A stretch of 36,262 nt of DNA from a virus. Position numbers and translations under genes: made by a program. Location: positions 1 to 36,262 of IMG/VR virus record IMGVR_UViG_3300010430_000253; one strand, 5' to 3'. The notes under the pieces were generated by a model. That model worked only from the letters and a program-made list of their open reading frames with translations, searched no databases and was not told where the DNA came from. Of this stretch, positions 22,581-30,315 are shown one piece after another (positions within the stretch are counted from its first letter, which is position 1; the number at the start of each line of letters is the position of its first letter).

Positions 22581-22985
22581 ATGTCGAACCAATTGTTAAT
22601 TGATCTAGCAGATAACATCAAAGACTCACTTGAAGAGATCGATGAGAAGATTGAATCATCAAGAGCTGAAGCTGAAGAGTCTCGTGGTGATATTGATCAA
22701 GCTCGTGACATGCTCAGCAATGCGTACGATGAGGCTGAAAGGGCTGAGGACCGAGCTATCGAAGCAACTCAGCTTCTCAACAACGTAAAAGCGACGCTCG
22801 AAGAGCTAAGCACGAAGCTCCAGGGAGACGAACTCACAGGGCTTGATGCTGATATCGCCCGCAACAAAGCCGATGTCCTGAGGCTCCACAAGGCCGGACA
22901 CGGCATCGCAGCGATCGCCAAGCACAAGAAGATCAGCGAAAGCCTGGTCGACATCATCATCAGGCGAAACTTGGCGGCAGCATAG
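22581..22985 (+). CDS. Coiled-coil protein with C-terminal HTH, 134 residues
   Basis: ATG 22581 has AAGGAAGGAAA upstream. Residues 5-85 are an acidic, uninterrupted heptad helix ('SLEEIDEKIESSRAEAEESR', 'ARDMLSNAYDEAERAE'). The C-terminal 45 residues form a helix-turn-helix of the resolvase/transposase type ('ADVLRLHKAGHGIAAIAKHKKISESLVDIIIRR'). The layout suggests a dimeric DNA-binding protein. It is the first gene after the iteron cluster, so it could bind it or be controlled by it. Confidence 0.65.
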   Translation: MSNQLLIDLADNIKDSLEEIDEKIESSRAEAEESRGDIDQARDMLSNAYDEAERAEDRAIEATQLLNNVKATLEELSTKLQGDELTGLDADIARNKADVLRLHKAGHGIAAIAKHKKISESLVDIIIRRNLAAA

Positions 22986-23007
22986 CAGGCTCCTGTTCAG
23001 GAGCCTG
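22986..23007 (+). other. Perfect 10-bp hairpin between two genes
   Basis: CAGGCTCCTG / CAGGAGCCTG with a two-base TT spacer starts immediately after the coiled-coil/HTH stop codon. There is no T-run, so it is not a standard terminator; it may act as a 3' stabiliser or as a palindromic protein site. A tight two-base loop favours a DNA palindrome over an RNA hairpin of the full length. Confidence 0.6.
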
Positions 23008-23025
23008 AGAACGAAGGAGACTGAG

Positions 23026-23241
23026 ATGACACCTGGTGAGAAAAAAGGTTTGACAAAGATTATCAACGCACAAGCAACCATCATATCAATACTGGTCCTT
23101 ACCAATCCTGAGTACGAAGATGTTCATTCAAACACCATGGACCAGTTATGGGAAGCAGCTCGGCTATTGGACCTTGATGCTATGGAAATGGTTGCTGATC
23201 TGGTGAATGTAAAAGTTCCGAAACTAAACAGTCCAACTTGA
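23026..23241 (+). CDS. Small helical protein before the AAA+ gene, 71 residues
   Basis: ATG 23026 follows AAGGAG. The protein is helical ('KGLTKIINAQATIISILVLT', 'MDQLWEAARLLDLDAMEMVADL'). It lies 13 bases upstream of the AAA+ ATPase and could be an adaptor for it, but only position supports this. Confidence 0.6.
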   Translation: MTPGEKKGLTKIINAQATIISILVLTNPEYEDVHSNTMDQLWEAARLLDLDAMEMVADLVNVKVPKLNSPT

Positions 23242-23254
23242 AGGAGGACACAAC

Positions 23255-24688
23255 ATGGGCAAATCGCTCGATGAAGCAGGACCTGTCACGGAAGTGGCAG
23301 AGGTAGTACACCACGGAGAGAAACTCATTCTCCCCGAGGGAATGAAAATCAACGCAGCTATTGATCTGCTGTATCGTCGTGCCGAGTACTTAGAGGCAAC
23401 CGTCGAGATAGCTGAGAAGTTTGATGTATTCCCGTTCGATGGTGCGTATGCACTGTCGCAGGTAATCATCGAACGCTACGGCTGGGCTCAAGGTAAGTCA
23501 ATCGTCAGTATGTTTGGCGAGCAGAAGCCGCAGATTTTCAAGATTCCATCATCCGTCTCGGAGAAAGTCGACGTGCCATGGGGTATGTTTGAACTACCCA
23601 ACGTTACTGGCACATTAACCACCAGCTCTACACGCAACGCGCAGGGCCGTTACATCTTCACACTAAGTGCTGAAGTCAAACGCAAGGACGAAGAGACCAT
23701 TCGGGACCTCTTCAAGAACCTTCGTGACTACCTGGCAGAGAACTCTCTGTACCGTGGCAAGGCCATCAAGATAAGGTTCCGCGACGACGACGGTGATCCG
23801 TTGGCTATGCCGGAGCCTGAGTTTATGGACGTTGCTAACGTCGATCCTGAGGGCTTGTTGCTTAACCGTGACCTGGAAGCCAGCATCAATGCCAACCTGT
23901 TCACGCCGATCACCCGCGTTGATGACTGCATCAACAACGGCATCAAGGTGAAGAGAGGCATATTGCTTGGTGGCAAGTACGGCACAGGCAAGACACTCGC
24001 AGCAACCGTTGCGGCGCATCTGGCCCAGAAGAACGGTATTACTTACGTGTATACGCCGCGGGCCAGTGAGCTGAGCGATGCGATAGCATTCGCCAAGCAG
24101 TACCAGTCGCCAGCATGTGTGATCTTCTGTGAGGATATCGACAGGCAGGTCAGCGGTGATCGTACCGTTGCCATGGATGACATTCTGAACATACTCGACG
24201 GTATTGATACCAAGAGTGAGAATATCATCACGGTGCTGACCACTAACAGGCTCGACAATGTCAACCAGGCAATGTTGCGGCCAGGACGGCTGGACGCCAT
24301 CATTGACGTGGTAGCTCCTGACCAGTACACAGCTGCTGACCTGGTACGTTTCTACGGCCAGGAAGCCATTAACTTCGACGAGGATTTGTCGGGTGTTGGT
24401 GAAGCACTTGCCGGTCAGATTCCTGCAGTGATTGAGGAAGTCGTGAAGCGTGCCAAGCTGTTCCAGCTGGCTCTGAACGACGAAGGCTCGGCGGTTACAG
24501 GCATCAGTGCAGAAGCGTTGCACCAGGCATCGGTCACCATGACCACGCAGATCGAGCTTCTCAGTGACAAGGAAGTCATCACGCCAGCGTCGCTCGACAC
24601 AGCGATGGGTGATGTCGTCAAAGTGGTTGTTGATCAGCACGTTCCATCGATTGTCAAGAAAGAGGTCGATAAGCTGCGTCAGCAGTAA
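23255..24688 (+). CDS. AAA+ ATPase (CDC48/FtsH-like core)
   Basis: A 477-residue protein. The N-terminal 220 residues are a family-specific domain. The AAA+ module then shows Walker A 'GGKYGTGKT' at 239-247, Walker B 'CVIFCEDID' near 288-296, sensor 1 'LTTNR' ending near 332 and the arginine-finger box 'LRPGRLD' near 341-347, as in the classic AAA clade (Cdc48, FtsH, proteasomal ATPases). No HEXXH protease follows, so it is an unfoldase/remodeller, not an FtsH-type protease. Phages carry such ATPases near replication genes, where they may remodel replication complexes or host proteins. AAGGAGG precedes ATG 23255. Confidence 0.88.
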   Translation: MGKSLDEAGPVTEVAEVVHHGEKLILPEGMKINAAIDLLYRRAEYLEATVEIAEKFDVFPFDGAYALSQVIIERYGWAQGKSIVSMFGEQKPQIFKIPSSVSEKVDVPWGMFELPNVTGTLTTSSTRNAQGRYIFTLSAEVKRKDEETIRDLFKNLRDYLAENSLYRGKAIKIRFRDDDGDPLAMPEPEFMDVANVDPEGLLLNRDLEASINANLFTPITRVDDCINNGIKVKRGILLGGKYGTGKTLAATVAAHLAQKNGITYVYTPRASELSDAIAFAKQYQSPACVIFCEDIDRQVSGDRTVAMDDILNILDGIDTKSENIITVLTTNRLDNVNQAMLRPGRLDAIIDVVAPDQYTAADLVRFYGQEAINFDEDLSGVGEALAGQIPAVIEEVVKRAKLFQLALNDEGSAVTGISAEALHQASVTMTTQIELLSDKEVITPASLDTAMGDVVKVVVDQHVPSIVKKEVDKLRQQ

Positions 24689-24693
24689 TAGAA

Positions 24694-24743
24694 ATGCTCG
24701 TCGTTACACAACCCTCCCGTTGATGAAGGAATACGACGAGCAT
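24694..24743 (+). other. Inverted repeat downstream of the AAA+ gene
   Basis: ATGCTCGTCGT (24694-24704) and ACGACGAGCAT (24733-24743) are perfect 11-base complements separated by 28 bases, starting five bases after the AAA+ stop. No T-run follows. A 41-codon frame (24723-24848) begins in the loop but has no ribosome site. The element could be an mRNA-stabilising stem, a processing site or a protein-binding palindrome. Confidence 0.55.
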
Positions 24744-24822
24744 CTCAGCAGGACAGTGGATTCAATGTCCTTCGTAGGTCTGGCCCGCCTGCTCCACGCA
24801 AAGGGCCCTGAAGGAAAATTTT

Positions 24823-25113
24823 ATGAACCACGAACACGCAGACTTTGACAAAGCCTGGGCTGAATACAAAGCAATGTGTATGCCGGATGATGCTGGCAAG
24901 ACACAACAAGAAGAAACTCGTAAGGCGTTCTACGCAGGCGGAGCCGTTGTTTTTATGTTTATCAATGACTGGTCCGAGAAGGACTTGCCAGGTCCTGAGG
25001 GCGCAGCTGCCCTGAGGTCTTTGAACGATCAGTTCGAGGCATTCATGTGCTCTCTCGAAGAGGGCTGCGGTGACGCTGACTGTCCTGTCTGCGGTAAAGA
25101 AACACTTCAATAA
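24823..25113 (+). CDS. Hypothetical protein with C-terminal zinc knuckle, 96 residues
   Basis: ATG 24823 follows AAGGAAAATTTT. The body is helical ('DFDKAWAEYKAMCMPDD', 'TRKAFYAGGAVVFMFINDW'), a pattern seen in a widespread family of small phage proteins, and the end adds 'CGDADCPVCGKE', a zinc knuckle. Function is not known. Confidence 0.65.
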   Translation: MNHEHADFDKAWAEYKAMCMPDDAGKTQQEETRKAFYAGGAVVFMFINDWSEKDLPGPEGAAALRSLNDQFEAFMCSLEEGCGDADCPVCGKETLQ

Positions 25114-25129
25114 ATTCAGAGTATAAAGC

Positions 25130-25399
25130 ATGGCTATCAAAGACGAAGACATAGGCTTTGGCGAATCAACCGTAGTCGTAAAACCCAGCTACTCAAGTGC
25201 CAGGCGTAAAATAAGAGTTTATTGTCACCACTGTGGCAGTGAAAAAATAGAAGTCACGTTTTGGTGTACATGGGATATACCCACACAAAGATGGGTAAGT
25301 ACAGGTGAATGCTCCGAGGATGCAGAACCTTACTGTCCTAATTGTGGTGACACTAGCGAAGTTGAGGAAGAAAGAATAGCAGTACCAGGAGAAACCTGA
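25130..25399 (+). CDS. Zinc-ribbon protein, 89 residues
   Basis: The ribbon is formed by 'YCHHCGSEK' and, about 40 residues later, 'YCPNCGDTS'; between them a tryptophan-rich segment with one extra Cys. ATG 25130 has a weak upstream purine stretch (TATAAAG). It overlaps the next gene by one base. This is the ribbon shared by small phage proteins that end in an acidic tail. Function unknown. Confidence 0.65.
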   Translation: MAIKDEDIGFGESTVVVKPSYSSARRKIRVYCHHCGSEKIEVTFWCTWDIPTQRWVSTGECSEDAEPYCPNCGDTSEVEEERIAVPGET

Positions 25400-25830
25400 T
25401 GTGTTTCAAGATTGATAACAGTGCGGAGCAACCCAAGCGCAAGCATGCTTACAAGATAGTAAGGATCATGCCTAGTGGGTTGGTCAGAAGCTTTATCCGT
25501 GATAAACAATACTGGCAGTGTAACAAGAACGTAGAAATTCGCCACGACGCACGTACCAAGAATGTTTCACCGTCGTCGTTCTATGGTAATTATTATTCCT
25601 ATGCTTGTGAAGGCATCTACGTATACGACACAGCACATATTGCGCGTACTGCGCTTGGTAACTGCTCATCGCTAACAGAATCAGGGGACCTGGCCATCAT
25701 GAAAGTCGAGGTAGACCCGGCAGACTGGCTGCACTCAGCACTGAGTGACAGGTGGTATTTTGCTAGTGGCATATCGACCTACAGGAAAGTATACGTCCCT
25801 GAGAAACAACCTTACATGGAATGGTACTAG
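25399..25830 (+). CDS. Hypothetical protein, 143 residues
   Basis: ATG 25399 overlaps the previous stop (TGATG). The protein has a basic N-terminal part, then an aromatic-rich domain with 'SFYGNYYSYACEGIYVYDTAHIA' and 'VEVDPADWLHSALSDRWYFASGISTYRKVYV'. The latter pattern is common in phage proteins of unknown function. Its stop overlaps the GTG of the first coiled-coil gene. Confidence 0.6.
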   Translation: MCFKIDNSAEQPKRKHAYKIVRIMPSGLVRSFIRDKQYWQCNKNVEIRHDARTKNVSPSSFYGNYYSYACEGIYVYDTAHIARTALGNCSSLTESGDLAIMKVEVDPADWLHSALSDRWYFASGISTYRKVYVPEKQPYMEWY

Positions 25831-26174
25831 TGAGTGATCTATCAGATGGTCGTAATAAAGACAAGCGCATTGCTGAACTTGAGGCTGAGTTGAAGGTATG
25901 GAAACCTGATACGGCATCTCTTGGGCACTCATGCCCCGGTTGTGGCAGAGAATACAACCTCGAAACGGACTTACATGCCCGCATTGCTGAACTTGAGGCC
26001 GAGTTGTATCGAAAGAATAAAAGACTAGAGAAGTGGATTGCTTGCGCCAAAGAGTATGAACAGCGCATTGAGGAACTTGAGGGTGCGTTGCGTGAAATCG
26101 GGTCTGGCGCATATAACGACGAGTGGTCAGCCGACTTAGCACGGCAAGCACTAGGAGAGGATAAGAATGAGTGA
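25830..26174 (+). CDS. Repeat-bearing coiled-coil protein 1, 114 residues
   Basis: Start chosen at GTG 25830, which overlaps the previous TAG; ATG 25821 in the same frame is possible. Three 'RIxELExxL' heptad units (two of them exactly RIAELEAEL) build a parallel coiled coil. Between the first two is a knuckle 'CPGCGREY'. The end 'LARQALGEDKNE' is shared in DNA with the next two genes. This resembles ead/Ea22-like phage proteins that shuffle the same repeat. Function unknown. Confidence 0.65.
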   Translation: MSDLSDGRNKDKRIAELEAELKVWKPDTASLGHSCPGCGREYNLETDLHARIAELEAELYRKNKRLEKWIACAKEYEQRIEELEGALREIGSGAYNDEWSADLARQALGEDKNE

Positions 26175-26393
26175 CCTGATTGGAATGTTGACCTTCACGC
26201 CAGAAGTTAAACGAATAACATTTAATGCGGACCAAGTTCGTGCTGTAAAAGCAGAGATTGAGCGCCTGACTGATAACTATAACCATATGTTAGTCCGCAT
26301 TGCTGAACTTGAGGCTGTATTGATGACCGAATCAGAGAAGTGTGACCTACTATCGAAGGAACATTATCGGGACCGCATTGCTGAACTAGAGGC
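25866..26393 (+). repeat. Five copies of a 20-bp coiled-coil-coding repeat
   Basis: CGCATTGCTGAACTTGAGGC occurs exactly at 25866-25885, 25980-25999 and 26296-26315, with one change at 26374-26393 and three changes at 26064-26083. All copies are in frame and encode RIAELEA or RIEELEG. A second repeat, (AGC)ACTAGGAGAGGATA, ends three successive genes at 26147-26163, 26436-26449 and 26765-26781, and supplies the ribosome site of the following gene in the first two. Confidence 0.85.
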
Positions 26394-26454
26394 TGAAGTA
26401 GAGAACCTGAAGGGCGCATTAGAAGATCATGGAGTACTAGGAGAGGATAAATGA
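26167..26454 (+). CDS. Repeat-bearing coiled-coil protein 2, 95 residues
   Basis: ATG 26167 follows GGAGAGGATAAG, part of the repeated gene-end sequence, and overlaps the preceding stop. Residues 35-90 carry two RIAELEA units ('VRIAELEAVL', 'DRIAELEAEV') in a coiled coil; the N-terminal 30 residues differ from its neighbour ('LIGMLTFTPEVKRITFNADQ'). It ends 'GVLGEDK'. It probably arose from, or recombines with, the gene before it. Confidence 0.65.
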   Translation: MSDLIGMLTFTPEVKRITFNADQVRAVKAEIERLTDNYNHMLVRIAELEAVLMTESEKCDLLSKEHYRDRIAELEAEVENLKGALEDHGVLGEDK

Positions 26455-26798
26455 ACGACAAAGAATTAGCTGATGCTGTAGTGGCGCTGGGTGTTGGACA
26501 GAAAGACCCACACCAGAAAATACTTCCGTATCAAGCACCGGACAGCAATGAGTGGGATGAGGATGAACTATTCGTCCGTGACTGGCGAGTAGCTGGGGCG
26601 CTGATGGAAATGTGGGCAGAAGACCAGCAGCATGAGTTTGATATAGGGTCTGATAAGGGGTTGTTTTATTGTGCGCCTCAAGCGCCAGACGATTATTCGT
26701 GGAACTCAGTCTGCTGGATTCAAAACGAATCACTCCCCCGCGCCATTATTGAGGCTTGTGTGGAAGCACTAGGAGAGGATACAAGAAACAAATCCTGA
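26451..26798 (+). CDS. Phage ABA-sandwich-like protein, 115 residues
   Basis: ATG 26451 follows GGAGAGGATAA and overlaps the previous stop. The protein has 'KELADAVVALGVGQKD' at the start, 'DWRVAGALMEMWAED' in the middle and 'ESLPRAIIEACVEALGED' at the end. This order (short helix, helix with W-x-x-A-x-x-L, strands, terminal P-R-A-I-x-E-A helix) fits the phage ABA sandwich family of unknown function. It shares only the LGED gene-end repeat with the two coiled-coil genes. Confidence 0.6.
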   Translation: MNDKELADAVVALGVGQKDPHQKILPYQAPDSNEWDEDELFVRDWRVAGALMEMWAEDQQHEFDIGSDKGLFYCAPQAPDDYSWNSVCWIQNESLPRAIIEACVEALGEDTRNKS

Positions 26799-26810
26799 AG
26801 GAGGATATTC

Positions 26811-27035
26811 ATGAATGCACAGAAAATAACGACAATGTTTGCTTTTGTCACCACGGAAAATGACAACGGCGACGAAGGCATCATCGCAACAGTAACTCCA
26901 AGCGGAGTACTTTCACCCATGGTCGGTTCGGACATGGACCTGTTACCCAAGATGACAGACCACGCCGAAGATATTGGCCTTAGTTATAAAATCAAATTTT
27001 TCAAAGAGGTGCCACGTGAAAGCGTATTTAATTGA
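26811..27035 (+). CDS. Hypothetical protein, 74 residues
   Basis: ATG 26811 has AAGGAGG upstream. The product is small and beta-rich ('TMFAFVTTENDNGDEGIIATV', 'LPKMTDHAEDIGLSYKIKFF'). The pattern of 'GDEGI.A' and 'AEDIG..YKI..F' is seen in small phage proteins adjacent to primase genes. It overlaps the next gene by 20 bases. Function unknown. Confidence 0.6.
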   Translation: MNAQKITTMFAFVTTENDNGDEGIIATVTPSGVLSPMVGSDMDLLPKMTDHAEDIGLSYKIKFFKEVPRESVFN

Positions 27036-27453
27036 TCCGGAACAAAAATCGATTACCGAGATGTTCTATGACGACAGTAATTACAGAAACATCGGAAAGC
27101 TAATCGACGCTGACTTGTTTGACGTAGTGCGTTTTGCAGATACTCATGACGTGATTTATGTCGACGATAATGGTTTATCTGCTGATAAACGATTTTTTAC
27201 AGTCAAAGGCTATCCATCACCTCTAGCAGGCAAGGGCCTGGTACTTGGTACTAATTACGCAGGGGAATCGATGGCACCCGAGACGACCATCGAGGGCCTG
27301 GAACAGATCATTACTTTCATATCTGACCATGCTGCCATAACCATGGCTGTCGAAGCTGATGAAGCTGCCGTACGCAACAAGGCTGAAAATACAATCTACA
27401 TCCCCGTTGCTGACATTATTCAAAGTCGAGCGTATACTGATCCGTCTGAATAA
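27016..27453 (+). CDS. DUF3846-like phage protein, 145 residues
   Basis: GTG 27016 is chosen over the upstream in-frame ATG because AGAGGTG precedes it and the known family begins 'KAYLIDP'. Conserved-looking segments are 'YLIDPEQKSITEMFYDDS', 'DVIYVDDNGLSADKRFFTV' and 'YPSPLAGKGLVLGTN'. This family is common in phages and conjugative elements and has no firm function. It ends 27 bases before the primase-helicase start. Confidence 0.6.
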   Translation: MKAYLIDPEQKSITEMFYDDSNYRNIGKLIDADLFDVVRFADTHDVIYVDDNGLSADKRFFTVKGYPSPLAGKGLVLGTNYAGESMAPETTIEGLEQIITFISDHAAITMAVEADEAAVRNKAENTIYIPVADIIQSRAYTDPSE

Positions 27454-27480
27454 GTGTATGTAAGCAAGGGAGTATGGAAA

Positions 27481-29844
27481 ATGCGGGTTAATTTCCTCGG
27501 AGCTAGCGACGAGACGCCACTATCGAAGACGTTCGAAGAAATTGCCCCAGGTAAATACAGAGAAGAATCCTACCCCCACATTTCCAAGTTCAACTCCATT
27601 GAACGTACCATCAATACCACTGAAGACTTTTACAATCACATCGTTGCCTGTGCAAACGAAGGCTTGTGCCTGCTCAAGGGCGAATTAGACCGACCGCTGA
27701 TCAATGAATCCCGCGCCGGGCATACTGAAGCGTCGACACCAACATCCTGGATATGTCTCGACGTAGACTACACAGTCAAAGATCGAACTCCGCCTGAATT
27801 TCTCGAAGCGCTTGGTACTGCGTTCGTAGATGTTAATTTTATATTCCAGAAATCGTCGTCCATGCACATCAAGGCTGAAAGCCTTGATGATCAAAGAGGA
27901 TGGCGCGGTCACTTCTTTGTTCTGTTAGACTCACCCCAGTCGCCGCAGGCGCTGAAACAGTGGCTTATTCAGGCTAACTTGGGTGCTTCCTTCCTTCTGC
28001 CCAATATTGGACTCAGTGCCAGCGGCGGCGCTTTAACCTTTCCTTTAGATGTAACGACGTGTCAGAACGACAAGCTCTTATACATCGCCAGCCCACGCTG
28101 TATTAATTTCGATGACCCTGTGTCCGAGCGCTTCGAGTACTACGAAGGCAACCGGGACGCGGCCAGCCTGTGTTTAGACGTGTCTGCAGCGGCTAACCAG
28201 GCCAGCGTCCGGGAAATGCTCCACGTGAAACGTCACACGGCAGGGCTTACGAAAAAGACCTTTCGCAGTACTCAGTGCCAGGGTCACGAAGTTCTGACTA
28301 ATCCTGACCCGGTAACGGTCACCACCAAGAAAGAAGAGCGTGGATTTGTCTACCTGAACCTCAACGGTGGCGACTCCTGGGGTTATTTCTTCCCTGTCAA
28401 CAGCCCCGACATCCTGCATAACTTCAAGGGTGAACCCTGTATGTATATGTGGGATGTCGATAAGGATATTTACAATGAATATTCAAACACCACGAAAATC
28501 GACCTCAGTACCACCGGAGCTGTGGCTTTTGGTTTTCTTTGGCCTGATGACGATAATTACTATCGTGGCTTTGCTGATCCTGATACCGGGGAATTGTTCC
28601 GTTTGCACTCAACAGGATCAAAAGCAAAGCTCAAAGATTTCTACACCCAGAACGGAGTTCAGGTCAGCCAGGGGTGGGCAGTAGATGAGTGGCAGCTGGA
28701 CTTCGACCCTACTACTGATGGCAAAGCAGACTTTGCTGCCAAGACAGTCAACACGTATAAACAGACAGACTTGATGCGTAACGCCGTGCCTCAGCACGGC
28801 GCTTCGTACATCCCGCCGTTAATTGATCGTGTCCTCACCAGCGTATGTGTCAATGAGGAAACAAAAAAATATTTCCTCAACTGGATAGCTTCTATCTTCC
28901 AGACACGTATCAAGACCAATACGGCGTGGATTTTTCAGGGAGTGCAAGGCACCGGCAAAGGAGTGTTGTTCACGCATATTCTCTCACCACTAATCGGTGG
29001 CAAATATTGCCACGAAATGACAATGGATCGACTAGATGACGACTTTAACGCTTACCTCAGTGACAACATCCTGCTTTTCATTGACGAAGCTAAAATCACC
29101 GATTCCCGCAATGGGGACCGCTTACTTAATCGGATTAAAAATCTCGTTACTGAACCCGAGCAGCACATCCGTGGAATGCGAAGAAACGCTGTTACTCGCA
29201 AGAATTATTCCAATATCATACTGGCGTCTAATTACGACGAAATTATTCCCATGGAAGTATCAGACAGGCGATTTAACGTTGCGCCTCGGCAGGAAGAGCC
29301 TATTCAACTGGAGTACGATGATATCCTTACAATTCGGAACGAACTGGCAGAGTTTGCCAATTTTCTCCACTCGTATTCTGTTGATACAAAGGCCGTTAAG
29401 AAAGTTCTTCTCTCGGAAGCCAGAGACCAGCTCATAATCTTGAGTGAAACCACGATAGATGCATTCTTCCATGCAGTACGTGACGGAGACCTGTCCTACT
29501 TCACGCAGTACTTAGACGATAGTGCCAAGTCCGACCTGGAAGGTATCAGGTACTTTGACTATGCACTTGTTGTCAAACAGTGGATAGAAACCATAGGCGA
29601 AGAATGTAACGTCGGACGTAATGATTTACGTATCTGCTACCAATACCTGCAGAACACTACTATCAGCGCGACCAAGTTTTCACGCATGTGCACCAAGTAT
29701 GGGCACCAAATTATACCAGTCCGAGCCAACGGTAAACTCATGCGGGGACTTCACGGCATAAGGTGGTACTTATCCGATGAAGAACTAGCTCATCACAAAG
29801 AAACGGCGGCCAGTAATGTCGTACCTTTCAAGGAAAAAACATGA
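27481..29844 (+). CDS. Primase-helicase (AEP-like primase + DUF5906 SF3 helicase)
   Basis: A 787-residue replication protein. Start at ATG 27481, preceded by AAGGGAG; an upstream GTG at 27454 lacks a ribosome site. The N-terminal third has 'ICLDVDY' (94-96, catalytic D-x-D of archaeo-eukaryotic primases) and 'WRGHFFVLLD' near 141-150 as a second motif. The C-terminal third is a superfamily-3 helicase: Walker A 'GVQGTGKG' (487-494), Walker B 'ILLFIDEA' (530-537), motif C 'ILASNYDEI' (580-588) and the Arg pair 'DRRF'. It unwinds the fork and primes synthesis for the family-A polymerase at 36212. Confidence 0.85.
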   Translation: MRVNFLGASDETPLSKTFEEIAPGKYREESYPHISKFNSIERTINTTEDFYNHIVACANEGLCLLKGELDRPLINESRAGHTEASTPTSWICLDVDYTVKDRTPPEFLEALGTAFVDVNFIFQKSSSMHIKAESLDDQRGWRGHFFVLLDSPQSPQALKQWLIQANLGASFLLPNIGLSASGGALTFPLDVTTCQNDKLLYIASPRCINFDDPVSERFEYYEGNRDAASLCLDVSAAANQASVREMLHVKRHTAGLTKKTFRSTQCQGHEVLTNPDPVTVTTKKEERGFVYLNLNGGDSWGYFFPVNSPDILHNFKGEPCMYMWDVDKDIYNEYSNTTKIDLSTTGAVAFGFLWPDDDNYYRGFADPDTGELFRLHSTGSKAKLKDFYTQNGVQVSQGWAVDEWQLDFDPTTDGKADFAAKTVNTYKQTDLMRNAVPQHGASYIPPLIDRVLTSVCVNEETKKYFLNWIASIFQTRIKTNTAWIFQGVQGTGKGVLFTHILSPLIGGKYCHEMTMDRLDDDFNAYLSDNILLFIDEAKITDSRNGDRLLNRIKNLVTEPEQHIRGMRRNAVTRKNYSNIILASNYDEIIPMEVSDRRFNVAPRQEEPIQLEYDDILTIRNELAEFANFLHSYSVDTKAVKKVLLSEARDQLIILSETTIDAFFHAVRDGDLSYFTQYLDDSAKSDLEGIRYFDYALVVKQWIETIGEECNVGRNDLRICYQYLQNTTISATKFSRMCTKYGHQIIPVRANGKLMRGLHGIRWYLSDEELAHHKETAASNVVPFKEKT

Positions 29845-30032
29845 AATGTTGTATATGCGAAGGAGAAATTCAACCGCAAATGGTTAACGACATCGTTGTC
29901 TGGGACCAAGGCAACAACGCTGAACCTGTAGTAGAGAACGGTCGTTGTTGTGATGACTGTAACTGGTCTGTTGTCATACCCGCACGACTAGGCCTTCACC
30001 ATAAACCCAAAAGGAAAAAGCATGAAGTATGA
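29841..30032 (+). CDS. Zinc-finger protein, 63 residues
   Basis: ATG overlaps the primase stop. 'CCICEGEI' at the start and 'CCDDCNWSVVIPARL' in the second half form a four-Cys site; the tail is basic (KPKRKKHEV). Closely coupled to the primase-helicase, it may be a replication accessory factor, but only position suggests that. It overlaps the next gene by 11 bases. Confidence 0.65.
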   Translation: MKCCICEGEIQPQMVNDIVVWDQGNNAEPVVENGRCCDDCNWSVVIPARLGLHHKPKRKKHEV

Positions 30033-30315
30033 ATTACCCCACCGTTCAATTGAAAAAGCTAAAGAGCTATTACCTGACTACATGGTCGGTGCTCTTGTAC
30101 GTTACTTCAATTGTCATATACCGCCAGGTGATTTTCTTACCGCGGTACTCTCCAACGACCTTGCTGAAGCTGTAAATCGAGCAGATGAAGTTAACCGACA
30201 TGCACTGGGTGACTACATCATATGGCTTTACAACTACGCACCTGGTCGTCCTAATGGTTGGGGTTCACCTCAAGCGGTGCAAGACTGGATCGCGTACGAA
30301 GAGGAAATTGCTTGA
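30022..30315 (+). CDS. Widespread small phage protein, 97 residues
   Basis: The core 'PPGDFLTAVLSNDLAEAVNRADEVNR' followed by an aromatic helix 'YIIWLYNYAPGRPNGWGSP' and 'VQDWI' is a pattern found in small proteins of many phages, often near replication or early genes; I know of no function. ATG 30022 has AAGGAAAAAG upstream. Its stop overlaps the TTG start of the nuclease. Confidence 0.65.
   Translation: MKYELPHRSIEKAKELLPDYMVGALVRYFNCHIPPGDFLTAVLSNDLAEAVNRADEVNRHALGDYIIWLYNYAPGRPNGWGSPQAVQDWIAYEEEIA

Noticed and set aside
23663-24640. A 325-codon minus-strand frame
   Set aside because: Antisense shadow of the AAA+ ATPase, whose Walker motifs are in the plus frame.
24723-24848. A 41-codon plus-strand frame after the AAA+ gene
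   Set aside because: No ribosome site, starts inside the loop of an inverted repeat and overlaps the next gene; coding evidence is too weak.
25866-26393. The 20-bp repeats as a CRISPR array or a diversity-generating retroelement
   Set aside because: Copies are in frame inside genes, spacing is irregular, and no Cas genes or reverse transcriptase are present in the window.
25735-26461. Minus-strand frames with repeated 'QPQVQQCG'
   Set aside because: This repeat is only the complement of the RIAELEA-coding DNA repeats on the plus strand.
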